From an uncultured Bacteroidia bacterium (lineage in GTDB: Bacteria; Bacteroidota; Bacteroidia; NS11-12g; UBA9320), in assembly GCA_943789165.1 (NCBI GenBank), contig CALSTB010000005.1, positions 527,001 through 591,000 on the forward strand: a stretch of DNA of 64,000 bases. The letters run 5' to 3'. The position numbers and the translations under genes were made by a program. Positions 43,797 to 52,463 of this stretch are shown here, in pieces. Position 1 is the stretch's first letter; each line of letters opens with the position of its first letter. The notes under the pieces are model-generated. The model was given only the letters and a program-made list of their open reading frames with translations, did not search any database and was not told where the DNA came from.

Positions 43797-44887
43797 TGGA
43801 AAAGACACTACAGGTAGCCATAGTCGAACCTTTTTATACCGGCTCCCATAAAACATGGGTCGATGATTTGACTCATCTTCTCCCACATTCTGTTGTTACC
43901 TATACCTTACCTGGTCGTTTTTGGAAATGGCGAATGAGTGCTGGTGCCATCGAACTCGCCCACAAAGTCAATAAAAGAAACGAAAGTATTGATGTTTTCT
44001 TGGTCACTGACATGTTGGATGTTGCCACTTTTAAAGGGCTCTTGGCTGTCAAGTACCAACAAGTACCAATCGTGCTGTACATGCATGAAAACCAAGTTGT
44101 GTATCCTTTTCAAACCGATGAAAAACAGAAGAACTGGGACCGACATTATGGACTAATAAACTATAAATCAATACTTTGTGCCAATTATATTTGGTTTAAT
44201 TCAAAGTTTCATAAAGACATCTTTACCGCTGAGATGAAGGAGTTTTTGGCGGTGATGCCAGACCCTAAATTCCATCAGAAGCAAGTAGAACAAAGTATTC
44301 ACAAGATGAAAGTTGTCCCTCTTGGTGTCGATTTTTTAGCCTTGGAAAATGAAAAGCTACCAACAAATTCGCGACCAACAGTTTTATGGAACCACAGATG
44401 GGAATATGATAAAAATCCAGAATTGTTTTTTAAGACATTGATTCGTTTAAGTGAAGAGGGATTGGATTTTGATTTAATTGTATGCGGAGAAGCATATACA
44501 AATTCACCACAAATTTTTGAGGTAGCTAAACGCAAGCTGACTAAACACATCATACACTGGGGGTATTTTAAAAAGAGGCTTGATTACTATAAAGCGCTCT
44601 GGACTGCAAGTATTCTACCGGTAACGTCTAACCAAGAATTTTTTGGTCTGAGTGTTGTGGAAGCCATGTATTGCGGGGTTATGCCAATCCTGCCCAAACG
44701 ATTGTCTTACCCGGACTTATATCATGGTTTAAACGTTTTTTACGAGACCGACGAGGAGTTTCACCAAGTGGTGAGAGCTGCGATTCAAACAAATAGTCGT
44801 ACTGACTACCAAAAGGATGTGTTGGGATATGACTGGAAAAACGTAGTAGAACTGTATAGTACCAACCTGCTTACAGCCGCAACATGA
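43796..44887 (+). CDS. DUF3524 glycosyltransferase (tRNA-queuosine mannosyltransferase-like)
   Basis: 363 residues. VAIVEPFYTGSHKTWVDDL at the N-terminus, VLYMHENQVVYPFQ and NRWEYDKNPELFF-like HRWEYDKNPELFFKTLI define the DUF3524 family, and SNQEFFGLSVVEAMYCG is a GT4 donor motif. The vertebrate member GTDC1 (QTMAN) mannosylates queuosine in tRNA-Asp; whether bacterial members do the same is not settled. It is coupled to mltG by TAATG and overlaps the 3' end of the convergent methyltransferase by 17 bases. Confidence 0.88.
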   Translation: MEKTLQVAIVEPFYTGSHKTWVDDLTHLLPHSVVTYTLPGRFWKWRMSAGAIELAHKVNKRNESIDVFLVTDMLDVATFKGLLAVKYQQVPIVLYMHENQVVYPFQTDEKQKNWDRHYGLINYKSILCANYIWFNSKFHKDIFTAEMKEFLAVMPDPKFHQKQVEQSIHKMKVVPLGVDFLALENEKLPTNSRPTVLWNHRWEYDKNPELFFKTLIRLSEEGLDFDLIVCGEAYTNSPQIFEVAKRKLTKHIIHWGYFKKRLDYYKALWTASILPVTSNQEFFGLSVVEAMYCGVMPILPKRLSYPDLYHGLNVFYETDEEFHQVVRAAIQTNSRTDYQKDVLGYDWKNVVELYSTNLLTAAT

Positions 44888-45665
44888 AATGTTGCTTGAT
44901 GACGCCTGGTCTTATAAATACCAACCCGAAATGGTAGAAGTCGACACTGAGGCTCACGCGCTTGTCGTCACAAATGGTTTGCCAAGCCTTCATCATACCT
45001 TCAGACCAATAGATATCGTCGAAAACGATACACCCTGTTTTTGATAAATGGCCAACAATTTGATTGAAGTAATTGATGGTACTTTCTTCTTGATGATTTC
45101 CGTCAACGTAAACAAAATCAACTGTTTCGAGAGCCTTAAGCGTTTGAGGCAACACATCGTTGAAGTTCCCGACTTTGATATTCCCAAAGATACCCAAGTC
45201 ACTTAAATTATTGGATGCGAACTCAGCAATGGCAGGAGCGCCTTCAATGGTTATAAATGTAGCTTGTGGCACGGAAGCAGCCATATACGCATAGCTAATG
45301 CCCAATGAAGTACCTAATTCGAGCGCAACTTCTGGCTTTACATATTCAATAATTTGAGCCAACACCTTGCATTGAGCGCGGTTCTTGGCCGATTTACGGA
45401 CGATATCCCTGACCGTACGCTGTTTAGAAACGCCGTTGTCACCAAAATCTTGAAAGCTTATTGATGTATTATCCCTTTTTAACTTGCTTCTTAGTGACTC
45501 AATAGATCGGTATTTCTTCCAATCGAAATGAGATGAATGGATGTGTTTGACCAATCCAAAAACATATGGACTGTGAACAGACTGCCATTGTTTAGCCTTC
45601 GTCCAAAAACGAATATAAGTGCGGATGCGTTGTCCTAGACCAAAAGAATTAGCCTTGTTCGGCAT
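44871..45665 (-). CDS. Class I SAM-dependent methyltransferase
   Basis: 264 residues. The N-terminal part (SVHSPYVFGLVKHIH) is typical of a Bacteroidota methyltransferase family of unknown substrate. VALELGTSLGISYAYMAASV near residue 113 is motif I, VDFVYVDGNHQEESTINYF near 180 and CIVFDDIYWSEGMMKAW near 210 complete an O-methyltransferase-like (Methyltransf_24) fold. Its start overlaps the end of the DUF349 gene by 17 bases. Confidence 0.88.
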   Translation of the reverse strand: MPNKANSFGLGQRIRTYIRFWTKAKQWQSVHSPYVFGLVKHIHSSHFDWKKYRSIESLRSKLKRDNTSISFQDFGDNGVSKQRTVRDIVRKSAKNRAQCKVLAQIIEYVKPEVALELGTSLGISYAYMAASVPQATFITIEGAPAIAEFASNNLSDLGIFGNIKVGNFNDVLPQTLKALETVDFVYVDGNHQEESTINYFNQIVGHLSKTGCIVFDDIYWSEGMMKAWQTICDDKRVSLSVDFYHFGLVFIRPGVIKQHFMLRL

Positions 45666-47697
45666 CCTTATCGGCAGGTTTTTCGTTGACCGTTTTTATT
45701 ACTTTTAGCTCAGCTTTTAAGCGCATCAATTGCTCTTTTGTCTTCTCAATCTTAGCTGCTATTTCGTCTTTCAACTTTTGTGCACCTTTAGATCTACCAA
45801 AGAACTCCATGTTGTTTTCAAGAGTGGCAATTTCACTTGACAAGAAGGACATTTTCTTTTTGATTTTGAATGCCTCATCTTTTAATTTTTGTCCGCCAGA
45901 AGGTAGCTGCGACAAGTTTGCATAATGCTCTTTGATCTGTCCCTGTTTCAGACTTTGACGGTCTAATTTAAATTTGTTAAACACTTCATCAGAGACTTTT
46001 CGATATCTGTTTTCAATGTCTTTTTTCTTTTTGATGGGAACAAAACCGACGGAATTCCATTCTTTCTGAATTGCTTTTAAATCATTTAAGATGGTCTTAG
46101 GCTCGCTACCTTCCAATAGAGCAGATAGCTTTGTAATTAAATCTTCCTTGATACCTAGATTTTTTACTTCCTCATCCTTTTTGCCTTCGAAAGCCTTTTG
46201 CTTGCGATTGAAAAAATCGTCACAGGCTGCTCTAAATCTTTTCCATATCGCGTTGGATACTTTGTCTGGTACAGGACCGACGTCTTTCCACTCTCGTTGA
46301 AGTTTTTTCAACTCGTTTGTAGCGAAATTCAAGTCATCACTGTCTTTAACTTCCTCCGCTCGTTTGCATATATCCTCCTTAATGATAAGGTTGGCTTTGC
46401 GTTCATTATTAATTTGTTTGAAGAACGTACTTTTGTTGTCATAGAAAGTATTAAACGACTTGCGGAATGCCTTCCAAATTTCATCGTTTTTAGCACGTGG
46501 CACCTGACCAATTTTTTTCCATTCAGCCATTAAGGTATCTAATTCTGCCGCTCGGTCTTTCCAGTCTTTGACTTTTTTGGGAGACGTTTGTGCAAGCAGA
46601 CTAGCCTTTTCAACCAATACTTGTTTCAGTTCAAGGTTTTTAGTTCTTTCACCTTCAAGTGCATCAAAAACGGCTTTCTTTTGTTCGTACACTTTATCGC
46701 AGGCCTCTCTAAATCTTTCCCAAATTTCTTTGTTAAATTCTCTTGAAACTGGACCTGTGTTTCTGAATTCTTCTTGGTATTTATTAAGTAGAATGAAGCT
46801 TTTCTTTAGAGAGTTTTCTGTGCTTAGTTCATCGACTTTTTTGGTCAACTCAATTTTAACCTCTAGGTTCTTCTTGCGATCTAATTCTTTTAACTCAATA
46901 TTAATCGAGTGGTTGTCGTAGAACTTGTCTAATAGGAAGTGGTATGAATCCCACAGTGCTTGTACTTTATCAGCAGGTAGCACCCGAATCGTACGCCACT
47001 CTTGTTGGATGGCTTTAACGTCGTCTAAACTTTTTTCAGTTTCGTCGGATTCTGTAATGGTACGAAGCTTGTCTAATAAGGCTTCTTTGGTTTTATAGTT
47101 TTTAATTTTCTCTTCCTCAATGCGCTGACGTTCTTCCATTCGCGCATTTTTAGCAAGATTAAATATGTCTTTGAATTTTTCTCTGTATGATTCGTCGTTG
47201 TATTCGAATCCTTCTGCGTCATCACCTGCCTCAATATGGGCTTGTAAGGCAATTTTCTTTTCAGATCGCAGGATGTCATTGAATAAAGGTCGAATCTGCT
47301 TTAAACGATTGAATGCGTCCCTTGTGGTGAGCTTTTGCGTAGATTCAATGGCTAGTGCGAGTAATTGATCCTTATCAAGATTTTCTAAATCAAGGTTTAG
47401 GTCAATGTCTGAATCTGTAGAGTCGTCTTCTTCATCTTCTTCAGAATCATCCGAGTCATGTTCTGATTCTTCGCTTGTAATTTCAGTGTCCACAGTTGCA
47501 TCTGTTGTTGTCGATTCAACTTCAACTTCAGTTACTACGTTGGCATCAGCTTCAACTTCAACTTCAACTTCAACTTTAGTTTGGCCTTCAACTTCATTCA
47601 CCGGTTCTGTATGTTGCGGAGTAGGGGATAGATCCGAACCAGCATCTTGCGATGGGCTTGATTCGTTCTCTAATGTAGGTTGCTCTTCTTGAGACAT
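45649..47697 (-). CDS. DUF349 repeat protein
   Basis: 682 residues from ATG 47697 (SQEEQPTLENESSPSQD). Residues 1-120 are highly acidic and Val/Glu/Thr-rich. Five DUF349 units follow, each about 75 residues with a core such as LMAEWKKIGQVPRAKNDEIW, LQREWKDVGPVPDKVSNAIW and IQKEWNSVGFVPIKKKKDIE. The C-terminal 80 residues form a charged coiled coil. DUF349 proteins are long helical rods of unclear function, widespread in Bacteroidota; no enzymatic motif is visible. Confidence 0.93.
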   Translation of the reverse strand: MSQEEQPTLENESSPSQDAGSDLSPTPQHTEPVNEVEGQTKVEVEVEVEADANVVTEVEVESTTTDATVDTEITSEESEHDSDDSEEDEEDDSTDSDIDLNLDLENLDKDQLLALAIESTQKLTTRDAFNRLKQIRPLFNDILRSEKKIALQAHIEAGDDAEGFEYNDESYREKFKDIFNLAKNARMEERQRIEEEKIKNYKTKEALLDKLRTITESDETEKSLDDVKAIQQEWRTIRVLPADKVQALWDSYHFLLDKFYDNHSINIELKELDRKKNLEVKIELTKKVDELSTENSLKKSFILLNKYQEEFRNTGPVSREFNKEIWERFREACDKVYEQKKAVFDALEGERTKNLELKQVLVEKASLLAQTSPKKVKDWKDRAAELDTLMAEWKKIGQVPRAKNDEIWKAFRKSFNTFYDNKSTFFKQINNERKANLIIKEDICKRAEEVKDSDDLNFATNELKKLQREWKDVGPVPDKVSNAIWKRFRAACDDFFNRKQKAFEGKKDEEVKNLGIKEDLITKLSALLEGSEPKTILNDLKAIQKEWNSVGFVPIKKKKDIENRYRKVSDEVFNKFKLDRQSLKQGQIKEHYANLSQLPSGGQKLKDEAFKIKKKMSFLSSEIATLENNMEFFGRSKGAQKLKDEIAAKIEKTKEQLMRLKAELKVIKTVNEKPADKDAEQG

Positions 47698-47864
47698 ATT
47701 AATTTGTCGATTTTCTATTAAACGCTGCAAAAATGGTACTTTTGAGACGAAAAGCAAACCACAGTGCTTTAATATGAGGAATGCCTGATAAATAAAGGCT
47801 TTAAGCGTGTTTAAAACGGGGATAATTACGCCATAAACGTATTTTATAAGATTGGTTGAGAGAT

Positions 47865-48710
47865 ATGGGTATTAAAATAATTGAATGTCCGAGAGATGCC
47901 ATGCAGGGCTTAAATTGGTTCATACCAACTGAAACCAAGATAGCCTATATAAATGCCTTATTGGAAGTTGGATACCATACGCTTGACTGTGGCAGCTTTG
48001 TCTCACCTAAAGCAATTCCTCAAATGCGGGATACACAGCAGGTGCTTGACGAGATCAATAAAAGTAATACGCGACTTTCTGTGATCGTTGCTAACACCCG
48101 TGGAATAGACGATGCAGTAAAACATGAACGCGTTCAATATGTGGGATTTCCATTTTCGATATCCGAGACATTCCAGCAACGCAATACCAATTCCTCAATT
48201 TTGGAAAGTATGGACGTAGTTAAATACTTGATTGATACGTCTGCAAAGCACAACAAAGAAGTTGTCATTTATATATCCATGGGGTTCGGCAACAACTATG
48301 GTGATGAATGGAGTCCTAATATCGTTGAGGAGTGGGTAGGAAAACTAGCTGATTTGGGTATTGATTCGTTTTCGATTAGTGACACCGTAGGGGTGTCAAA
48401 CGCTGACTCTATACATGCCGTTTTTAAACAATTGAATGCGAGTTTTAGTACTCCTGAATTTGGTGCTCACTTCCATACAAGGCAAGATGACTGGGAAGAA
48501 AAGGTGGATGCTGCCTACAGAAATGGGTGTCGGAGATTTGATGGAGCCATTAAAGGTTTTGGCGGATGTCCAATGGCAGAAGACGACTTGGTGGGTAATA
48601 TGCCGACTGAAAACCTGATTCAATATTTTGAATCTAAAAACATTGATTTACAGTTAGACAATAAGCAGTTTGCCGTGGCGATGAAAATAGCAAACCGTAT
48701 TTTTGGGTAA
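47865..48710 (+). CDS. Hydroxymethylglutaryl-CoA lyase family protein
   Basis: 281 residues from ATG 47865; a TTG three codons upstream is less likely. IIECPRDAMQGLNWFIPTET corresponds to the metal- and substrate-binding start of the HMGL-like TIM barrel, SFVSPKAIPQMRDT to the next conserved loop, and GFGGCPMAEDDLVGNMPTE to the HMG-CoA lyase signature with the catalytic Cys. It should cleave HMG-CoA to acetoacetate and acetyl-CoA in leucine breakdown, though exact substrate is inferred from family only. Confidence 0.92.
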   Translation: MGIKIIECPRDAMQGLNWFIPTETKIAYINALLEVGYHTLDCGSFVSPKAIPQMRDTQQVLDEINKSNTRLSVIVANTRGIDDAVKHERVQYVGFPFSISETFQQRNTNSSILESMDVVKYLIDTSAKHNKEVVIYISMGFGNNYGDEWSPNIVEEWVGKLADLGIDSFSISDTVGVSNADSIHAVFKQLNASFSTPEFGAHFHTRQDDWEEKVDAAYRNGCRRFDGAIKGFGGCPMAEDDLVGNMPTENLIQYFESKNIDLQLDNKQFAVAMKIANRIFG

Positions 48711-48723
48711 TTATAAGAATAAG

Positions 48724-49389
48724 ATGAAAAAGATAACAGTTTTTATAGCGCTTTTGGCGATTAGTTCAGTTGGATACGCACAAATAGGTGCCGTCTCTCC
48801 AGTTAAGGTTAAAATGAGTCAAGGAGTCCAAGACGGGTTTAAAGTGTTGATTCCAGAGGTGGATGCATGAGGTGCTGAAAAAGCTTGGGAGAAACTAATA
48901 AGAGGGTATGATGGGAAAACGTCCAAAGTCAGCAAAACAGAAGACTTGGAAAGTGTGAATGTATTAATACCTTCTATAGAGGACACCGCAATCGTGGTTT
49001 ATAGCAATTTCAATCAAACTCCAGAAGGCGTTTATATGAACGTATTTTTTGTCTCCCATGGCACCTATTTCAATAATGCATCGTCAAAATCTGCAGCTAT
49101 CAATAAGTTGTTAAAAGAGTTTGCAAGAATTACGGCTTATGACGCGGTTAATGAGCGATTGGAGAATGAGGCAAAGCAATTAGAGAAGTTGGAGAAAGAA
49201 CAACGTGGATTATAAAAGGACAAGGACGCCTACGAAAAAGAAATCGCTCGAGCTAAAGAAACGATAGCCAAACGAGAAAAAGATTTGGAATCGAATGCGA
49301 AAAATCAGAAAAAGAAACAAAACGATATTCTTCAAAAGAAAGCGGACGTCAACGCTGTGAAATCTGAACTAGGAAAGTATAGTAAATAA
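48724..49389 (+). pseudogene. Secreted protein gene with two nonsense codons
   Basis: One continuous frame of 221 codons from ATG 48724 is broken by TGA at 48868-48870 and TAA at 49213-49215. It begins with a signal peptide (ITVFIALLAISSVGYAQ), has a domain with EDTAIVVYSNFNQTPEGVY and FFVSHGTYFNNASSKSAAIN, and ends in a Lys/Glu-rich coiled coil. The stops are substitutions, not indels, so sequencing error is less likely than for lepB. It starts 13 bases after the HMG-CoA lyase gene and is followed directly by a tandem repeat. I do not recognise its function. Confidence 0.82.
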
Positions 49390-49400
49390 AAAAATACCAA

Positions 49401-50210
49401 CGTTCCTATAGACGATTTTATTGGTGTACAAGTAAATCCAGTCCTCCGTCTTTTTCATTTTTCCTTCTCTTCGGAGCGAGCTCCAATCGGAGTAAATAAA
49501 CCGAAACAACACGACGAACACGAGTAAGTTTGAGAGTCAGTTTGAGTTTGAAAATGAGTCTTTCGTACTCAAACTCCAACTGCAACTCACACTGGAATTT
49601 GCTTGAGGTCTCGAGCGGATTGCTCCGCGTTCCGATGGACGATTTTATTGGTGTACAAGTAAATCCAGTCTACCTGTCGGTAGCCTCAGTCTTTTTCATT
49701 TTTCCTTCTCTTCGGAGCGAGCTCCAATCGTTGTAAATAAACCGAAACAACACGACCAACAAGAGTAAGTTTGAGTGTCAGTTTGAGTTTGAGAATGAGT
49801 CTTTCGTACTCACACTCCAACTGCAACTCACACTGGAATTTGAATGAGGTATCGAGCGGATTGCTCCGCGTTCCGATGGACGATTTTATTGGTGTACAAG
49901 TAAATCCAGTCTACCTGTCGGTAGCCTCAGTCTTTTTCATTTTTCCTTCTCTTCGGAGCGAGCTCCAATCGAAGTAAATAAACCAAAACAACACGACCAA
50001 CACGAGTACGTTTGAGTTTAAGTTTGAGAATGAGACTTTCGTACTCACACTCCAACTGCAACTCACACTGGAGTTTGCTTGAGGTCTCGAGCGGATTGCT
50101 CCGCGTTCCGATGGACGATTTTATTGGTGTACAAGTAAATCCAGTCTACCTGTCGGTAGCCTCCGTCTTTTTCATTTTTCCTTCTCTTCGGAGCGAGCTC
50201 CAATCGAAGT
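49401..50210. repeat. Tandem repeat of about 227-241 bases, 3.5 copies, at the 3' side of tRNA-Cys
   Basis: Units start at CGTTCC in 49401, 49628, 49869 and 50104 (spacing 227, 241, 235). Each full unit holds a block ACGATTTTATTGGTGTACAA, a small hairpin CTACCTGTCGGTAG (absent from the first), a GGAGCGAGCTCC palindromic part, a hexamer-based hairpin with GAGTTTGAGTTTGA and CTCAAACTCCAACTG-like arms, and 20 bases identical or nearly so to the 3' end of the tRNA-Cys region (49602-49621, 49843-49862, 50078-50097). Short open frames across the units are products of repetition, not genes. Confidence 0.95.
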
Positions 50211-50246
50211 AAAAACAAAAAATCCCGACCAGTTTGGTCAGGATTT
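50211..50246 (-). terminator. Rho-independent terminator of tRNA-Cys
   Basis: On the minus strand AATCCTGACC-AAACT-GGTCGGGATT is followed by TTTTTTGTTTTT. It lies six bases after the tRNA 3' end. Confidence 0.9.
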
Positions 50247-50252
50247 ACTTGA

Positions 50253-50322
50253 GGTCTCGAGCGGATTCGAACCGCTGTGGAAGCTTTTGCAGAGCTCTGC
50301 CTAGCCACTCGGCCACGAGACC
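50253..50322 (-). tRNA. tRNA-Cys (anticodon GCA)
   Basis: 70 bases on the minus strand. Acceptor GGTCTCG with CGAGACC, anticodon stem GAGCT/AGCTT with loop CTGCAAA (anticodon GCA), and T-arm AGCGGTTCGAATCCGCT. No encoded CCA. Its 3' end is copied in the tandem repeat on its downstream side. Confidence 0.95.
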
Positions 50323-50445
50323 ATTAAATTAAAGAACGCAAAGCTAAAACTTTTGTTTTCTTTTTATAACAAAATGTAAAATTGTTTTTGATTCCCTCAA
50401 ACACAGCTTATTGTCCACTAAATATAGCATTCCATCCATTCGTGG

Positions 50446-50476
50446 TTTCTTAGGCAGGCTTTACGTTGTATTTTCG
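50446..50476 (+). promoter_or_regulatory. Putative promoter of rseP
   Basis: TTTC, 19 bases, TATTTTCG: one mismatch in each box of TTTG-N19-TAnnTTTG. The same TATTTTCG box precedes the TPR gene at 63192. Confidence 0.45.
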
Positions 50477-50506
50477 CAGCCTTAAAATCGTATAAAACGA
50501 TAAACT

Positions 50507-51835
50507 ATGACAGGATTAATTATGGCCGGACAGCTAATTTTAGCATTGGCCATCTTAGTAACTTTTCACGAACTAGGTCATTACTTGGCTGCACGTGCTT
50601 TTGGTATCAAAGTAGAAAAATTTTATTTGTTTTTTGACGCTTGGGGCAAAAAGCTCTTTAGCTTCAAAAAAGGTGATACAGAATATGGTATCGGCTGGTT
50701 GCCCATCGGTGGCTACGTTAAAATTGCAGGAATGATAGATGAGTCTGTCGACACTGAACAACTAAAAACAGAGCCACAACCATGGGAATTTAGAAGTAAA
50801 CCAGCTTGGCAACGATTCATCGTGATGATTGGTGGAATTGTGATGAACTTAATCCTTGGTTTCCTTTTCTACATATTGGTACTCAAAGGTTATGAAAAGG
50901 ATTTTGTAACGGTAGATACCGTGAATCAAGACGGTATTTTGGTCGGTGAAATTGCCAAAGACCTAGGTTTCAAGGACGGAGATAAACTGGTTTCGTTAAA
51001 CGGACATGAGTATGAGCGTTTTACAGATTACGTGACCTACGAAGCGGTTTTCGGTGGAGAAATGGTAATCGAACGAAACGGCGAGCAAAAAACAATTGAA
51101 ATTCCTGGAAACTTATTCAAACAGCTTTCTCGATCGAAAGGTCGATTTATCGATTCTAGAAGTGAAGTGTTTTTAAAAGAAGATCCGAAAGAAGGTGGTG
51201 GTGCTTTTGATGCTAACTTGAAAAAGGGTGATCAAATGGTGGCCATCAATGACACGTCTTTATTGAGTTTTACGCACTTTACTTCAATATTGGGAGCGAA
51301 TAAAGGTAAAGATATTCAACTGACTTACAAACGAGGAGAATCGCTTACAACCGTTTCAGCAAGAATAGATACAAACGGAATCCTTGGATTTAAACCATTG
51401 TTAAAACGCTACCCAGAGCAGAGAAAAAAATACACAATTGGTTCAGCCATTTCATATTCATGGAAAGAAAGCTGGGAAGCCGTGTATTACAACGCCCTAG
51501 GTTTAGTGAAAATGGCACAAGGAGATGTGCCTGTAAAGGAAGTGAAGAGTGTGATAGGTATGGCAGAATTTTTTGGTGGGACCTGGGACTGGGGTTGGTT
51601 TTGGCGCATGACAGCCATGATCTCTTTAGCTTTGGCATTCATGAACGCATTACCCATACCGGCCTTGGATGGAGGTCACATGATGTTCTTAACGTATGAA
51701 ATGATAGTGGGGAAACCTGCTCCTGAGCGCGTGTTATTAATCGCTCAATATATCGGAATGGGGATACTATTAACGCTCATGGCGTTGACTATGGGGAACG
51801 ACATCTGGCAGATTGTTAAATCCAAGTTTTTATAA
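50507..51835 (+). CDS. rseP: RIP metalloprotease RseP (site-2 protease)
   Basis: 442 residues. The zinc motif FHELGHYLAARAFG lies in the first membrane helix (about residues 21-34), a PDZ-like region with VGEIAKDLGFKDGDKLVSL spans the middle, and NALPIPALDGGHMMFLTYE near residue 385 is the second active-site motif (LDG) in a later helix. It cleaves membrane-embedded substrates such as anti-sigma factors. The hscB-like gene follows after two bases, so they are probably cotranscribed. Confidence 0.96.
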   Translation: MTGLIMAGQLILALAILVTFHELGHYLAARAFGIKVEKFYLFFDAWGKKLFSFKKGDTEYGIGWLPIGGYVKIAGMIDESVDTEQLKTEPQPWEFRSKPAWQRFIVMIGGIVMNLILGFLFYILVLKGYEKDFVTVDTVNQDGILVGEIAKDLGFKDGDKLVSLNGHEYERFTDYVTYEAVFGGEMVIERNGEQKTIEIPGNLFKQLSRSKGRFIDSRSEVFLKEDPKEGGGAFDANLKKGDQMVAINDTSLLSFTHFTSILGANKGKDIQLTYKRGESLTTVSARIDTNGILGFKPLLKRYPEQRKKYTIGSAISYSWKESWEAVYYNALGLVKMAQGDVPVKEVKSVIGMAEFFGGTWDWGWFWRMTAMISLALAFMNALPIPALDGGHMMFLTYEMIVGKPAPERVLLIAQYIGMGILLTLMALTMGNDIWQIVKSKFL

Positions 51836-51837
51836 CG

Positions 51838-52359
51838 TTGGAAGCAAATTACTTCGACCATTTTGATATTCCAGTCAGTTTTACACCTGATGAAGCCGAC
51901 TTACGTAAAAAGTATCTTGCCTTTTCGAAACAACACCATCCAGATTTTTCTGCAGGTGATGATGCCGAATACGAACAAGCTTTACTCAAAACGTCCTTAA
52001 ATAATCAAGCGTATAAAACGTTATCAGACAGCTTTGAGCGTATTCGATATACTTTAGAGATACTGGGAGAAACAGTATCGCATGATGATAAATTGCCGCC
52101 AGATTTTCTGATGGAGATGATGGATTGGAATGAGCGAATCATGGAAGTTGGAATGGGAGAGGAGCCAGACCGATTGGTGGTACTAACAAAAGATTTTGAA
52201 ACGTTAGAATCATCGTTTGATGAGTCCTTAAACAAGACTTTGAAGGCGTTTGAATCAAGTGGTGACAAGGCTTTGTTACAAGAAATAAAGAAATCGTACT
52301 TACAACGAAAATATCTGTTGCGATTACGGGATTCAATAAATAAATTTGCACGCCTTTAA
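51838..52359 (+). CDS. hscB: HscB-like J-domain co-chaperone
   Basis: 173 residues, standard HscB length. The J domain starts with YFDHFDIPVSFTPDEADLRK and has the HPD triad in KQHHPDFSAGDD; the C-terminal domain (MEMMDWNERIMEVG) matches the HscB scaffold-binding part. It delivers IscU-type scaffolds to an Hsp70 in iron-sulfur cluster assembly. The start is TTG at 51838. tRNA-Leu follows 22 bases after its stop. Confidence 0.88.
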   Translation: MEANYFDHFDIPVSFTPDEADLRKKYLAFSKQHHPDFSAGDDAEYEQALLKTSLNNQAYKTLSDSFERIRYTLEILGETVSHDDKLPPDFLMEMMDWNERIMEVGMGEEPDRLVVLTKDFETLESSFDESLNKTLKAFESSGDKALLQEIKKSYLQRKYLLRLRDSINKFARL

Positions 52360-52381
52360 GAGGTACTACCAAATCACATTT

Positions 52382-52463
52382 GCCCAGGTGGCGGAATTGG
52401 TAGACGCGTTGGTCTCAAACACCAATGTCTTCGGACGTGCCGGTTCGAGCCCGGCCCTGGGTA
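52382..52463 (+). tRNA. tRNA-Leu (anticodon CAA)
   Basis: 82 bases with a long variable arm. Acceptor GCCCAGG pairs with CCTGGGT (G-T at pair 1), anticodon stem TTGGT/ACCAA with loop CTCAAAC (anticodon CAA), variable arm TGTCTTCGGACG and T-arm GCCGGTTCGAGCCCGGC. No encoded CCA. A tandem repeat begins at its 3' end. Confidence 0.95.

Noticed and set aside
47405-47692. Ser/Thr/Val-rich frame on the plus strand
   Set aside because: Antisense reading of the acidic low-complexity N-terminus of the DUF349 protein.
48868-48870. In-frame TGA as a recoded Trp or selenocysteine codon (also at 6089-6091)
   Set aside because: TGA is used as a normal stop in many ATGA overlaps here, no SECIS-like hairpin was evident after it, and the same gene has a TAA as well.
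49530-50212. Three similar 66-68 codon open frames in successive repeat units
   Set aside because: They are the same repeat read three times, biased toward Ser by the hexamer array; no signal for translation and no likeness to known proteins.
49401-50215. Possible CRISPR array in the repeat region
   Set aside because: Units are 227-241 bases and nearly identical throughout, with no short repeats separated by unique spacers, and no cas genes are present.
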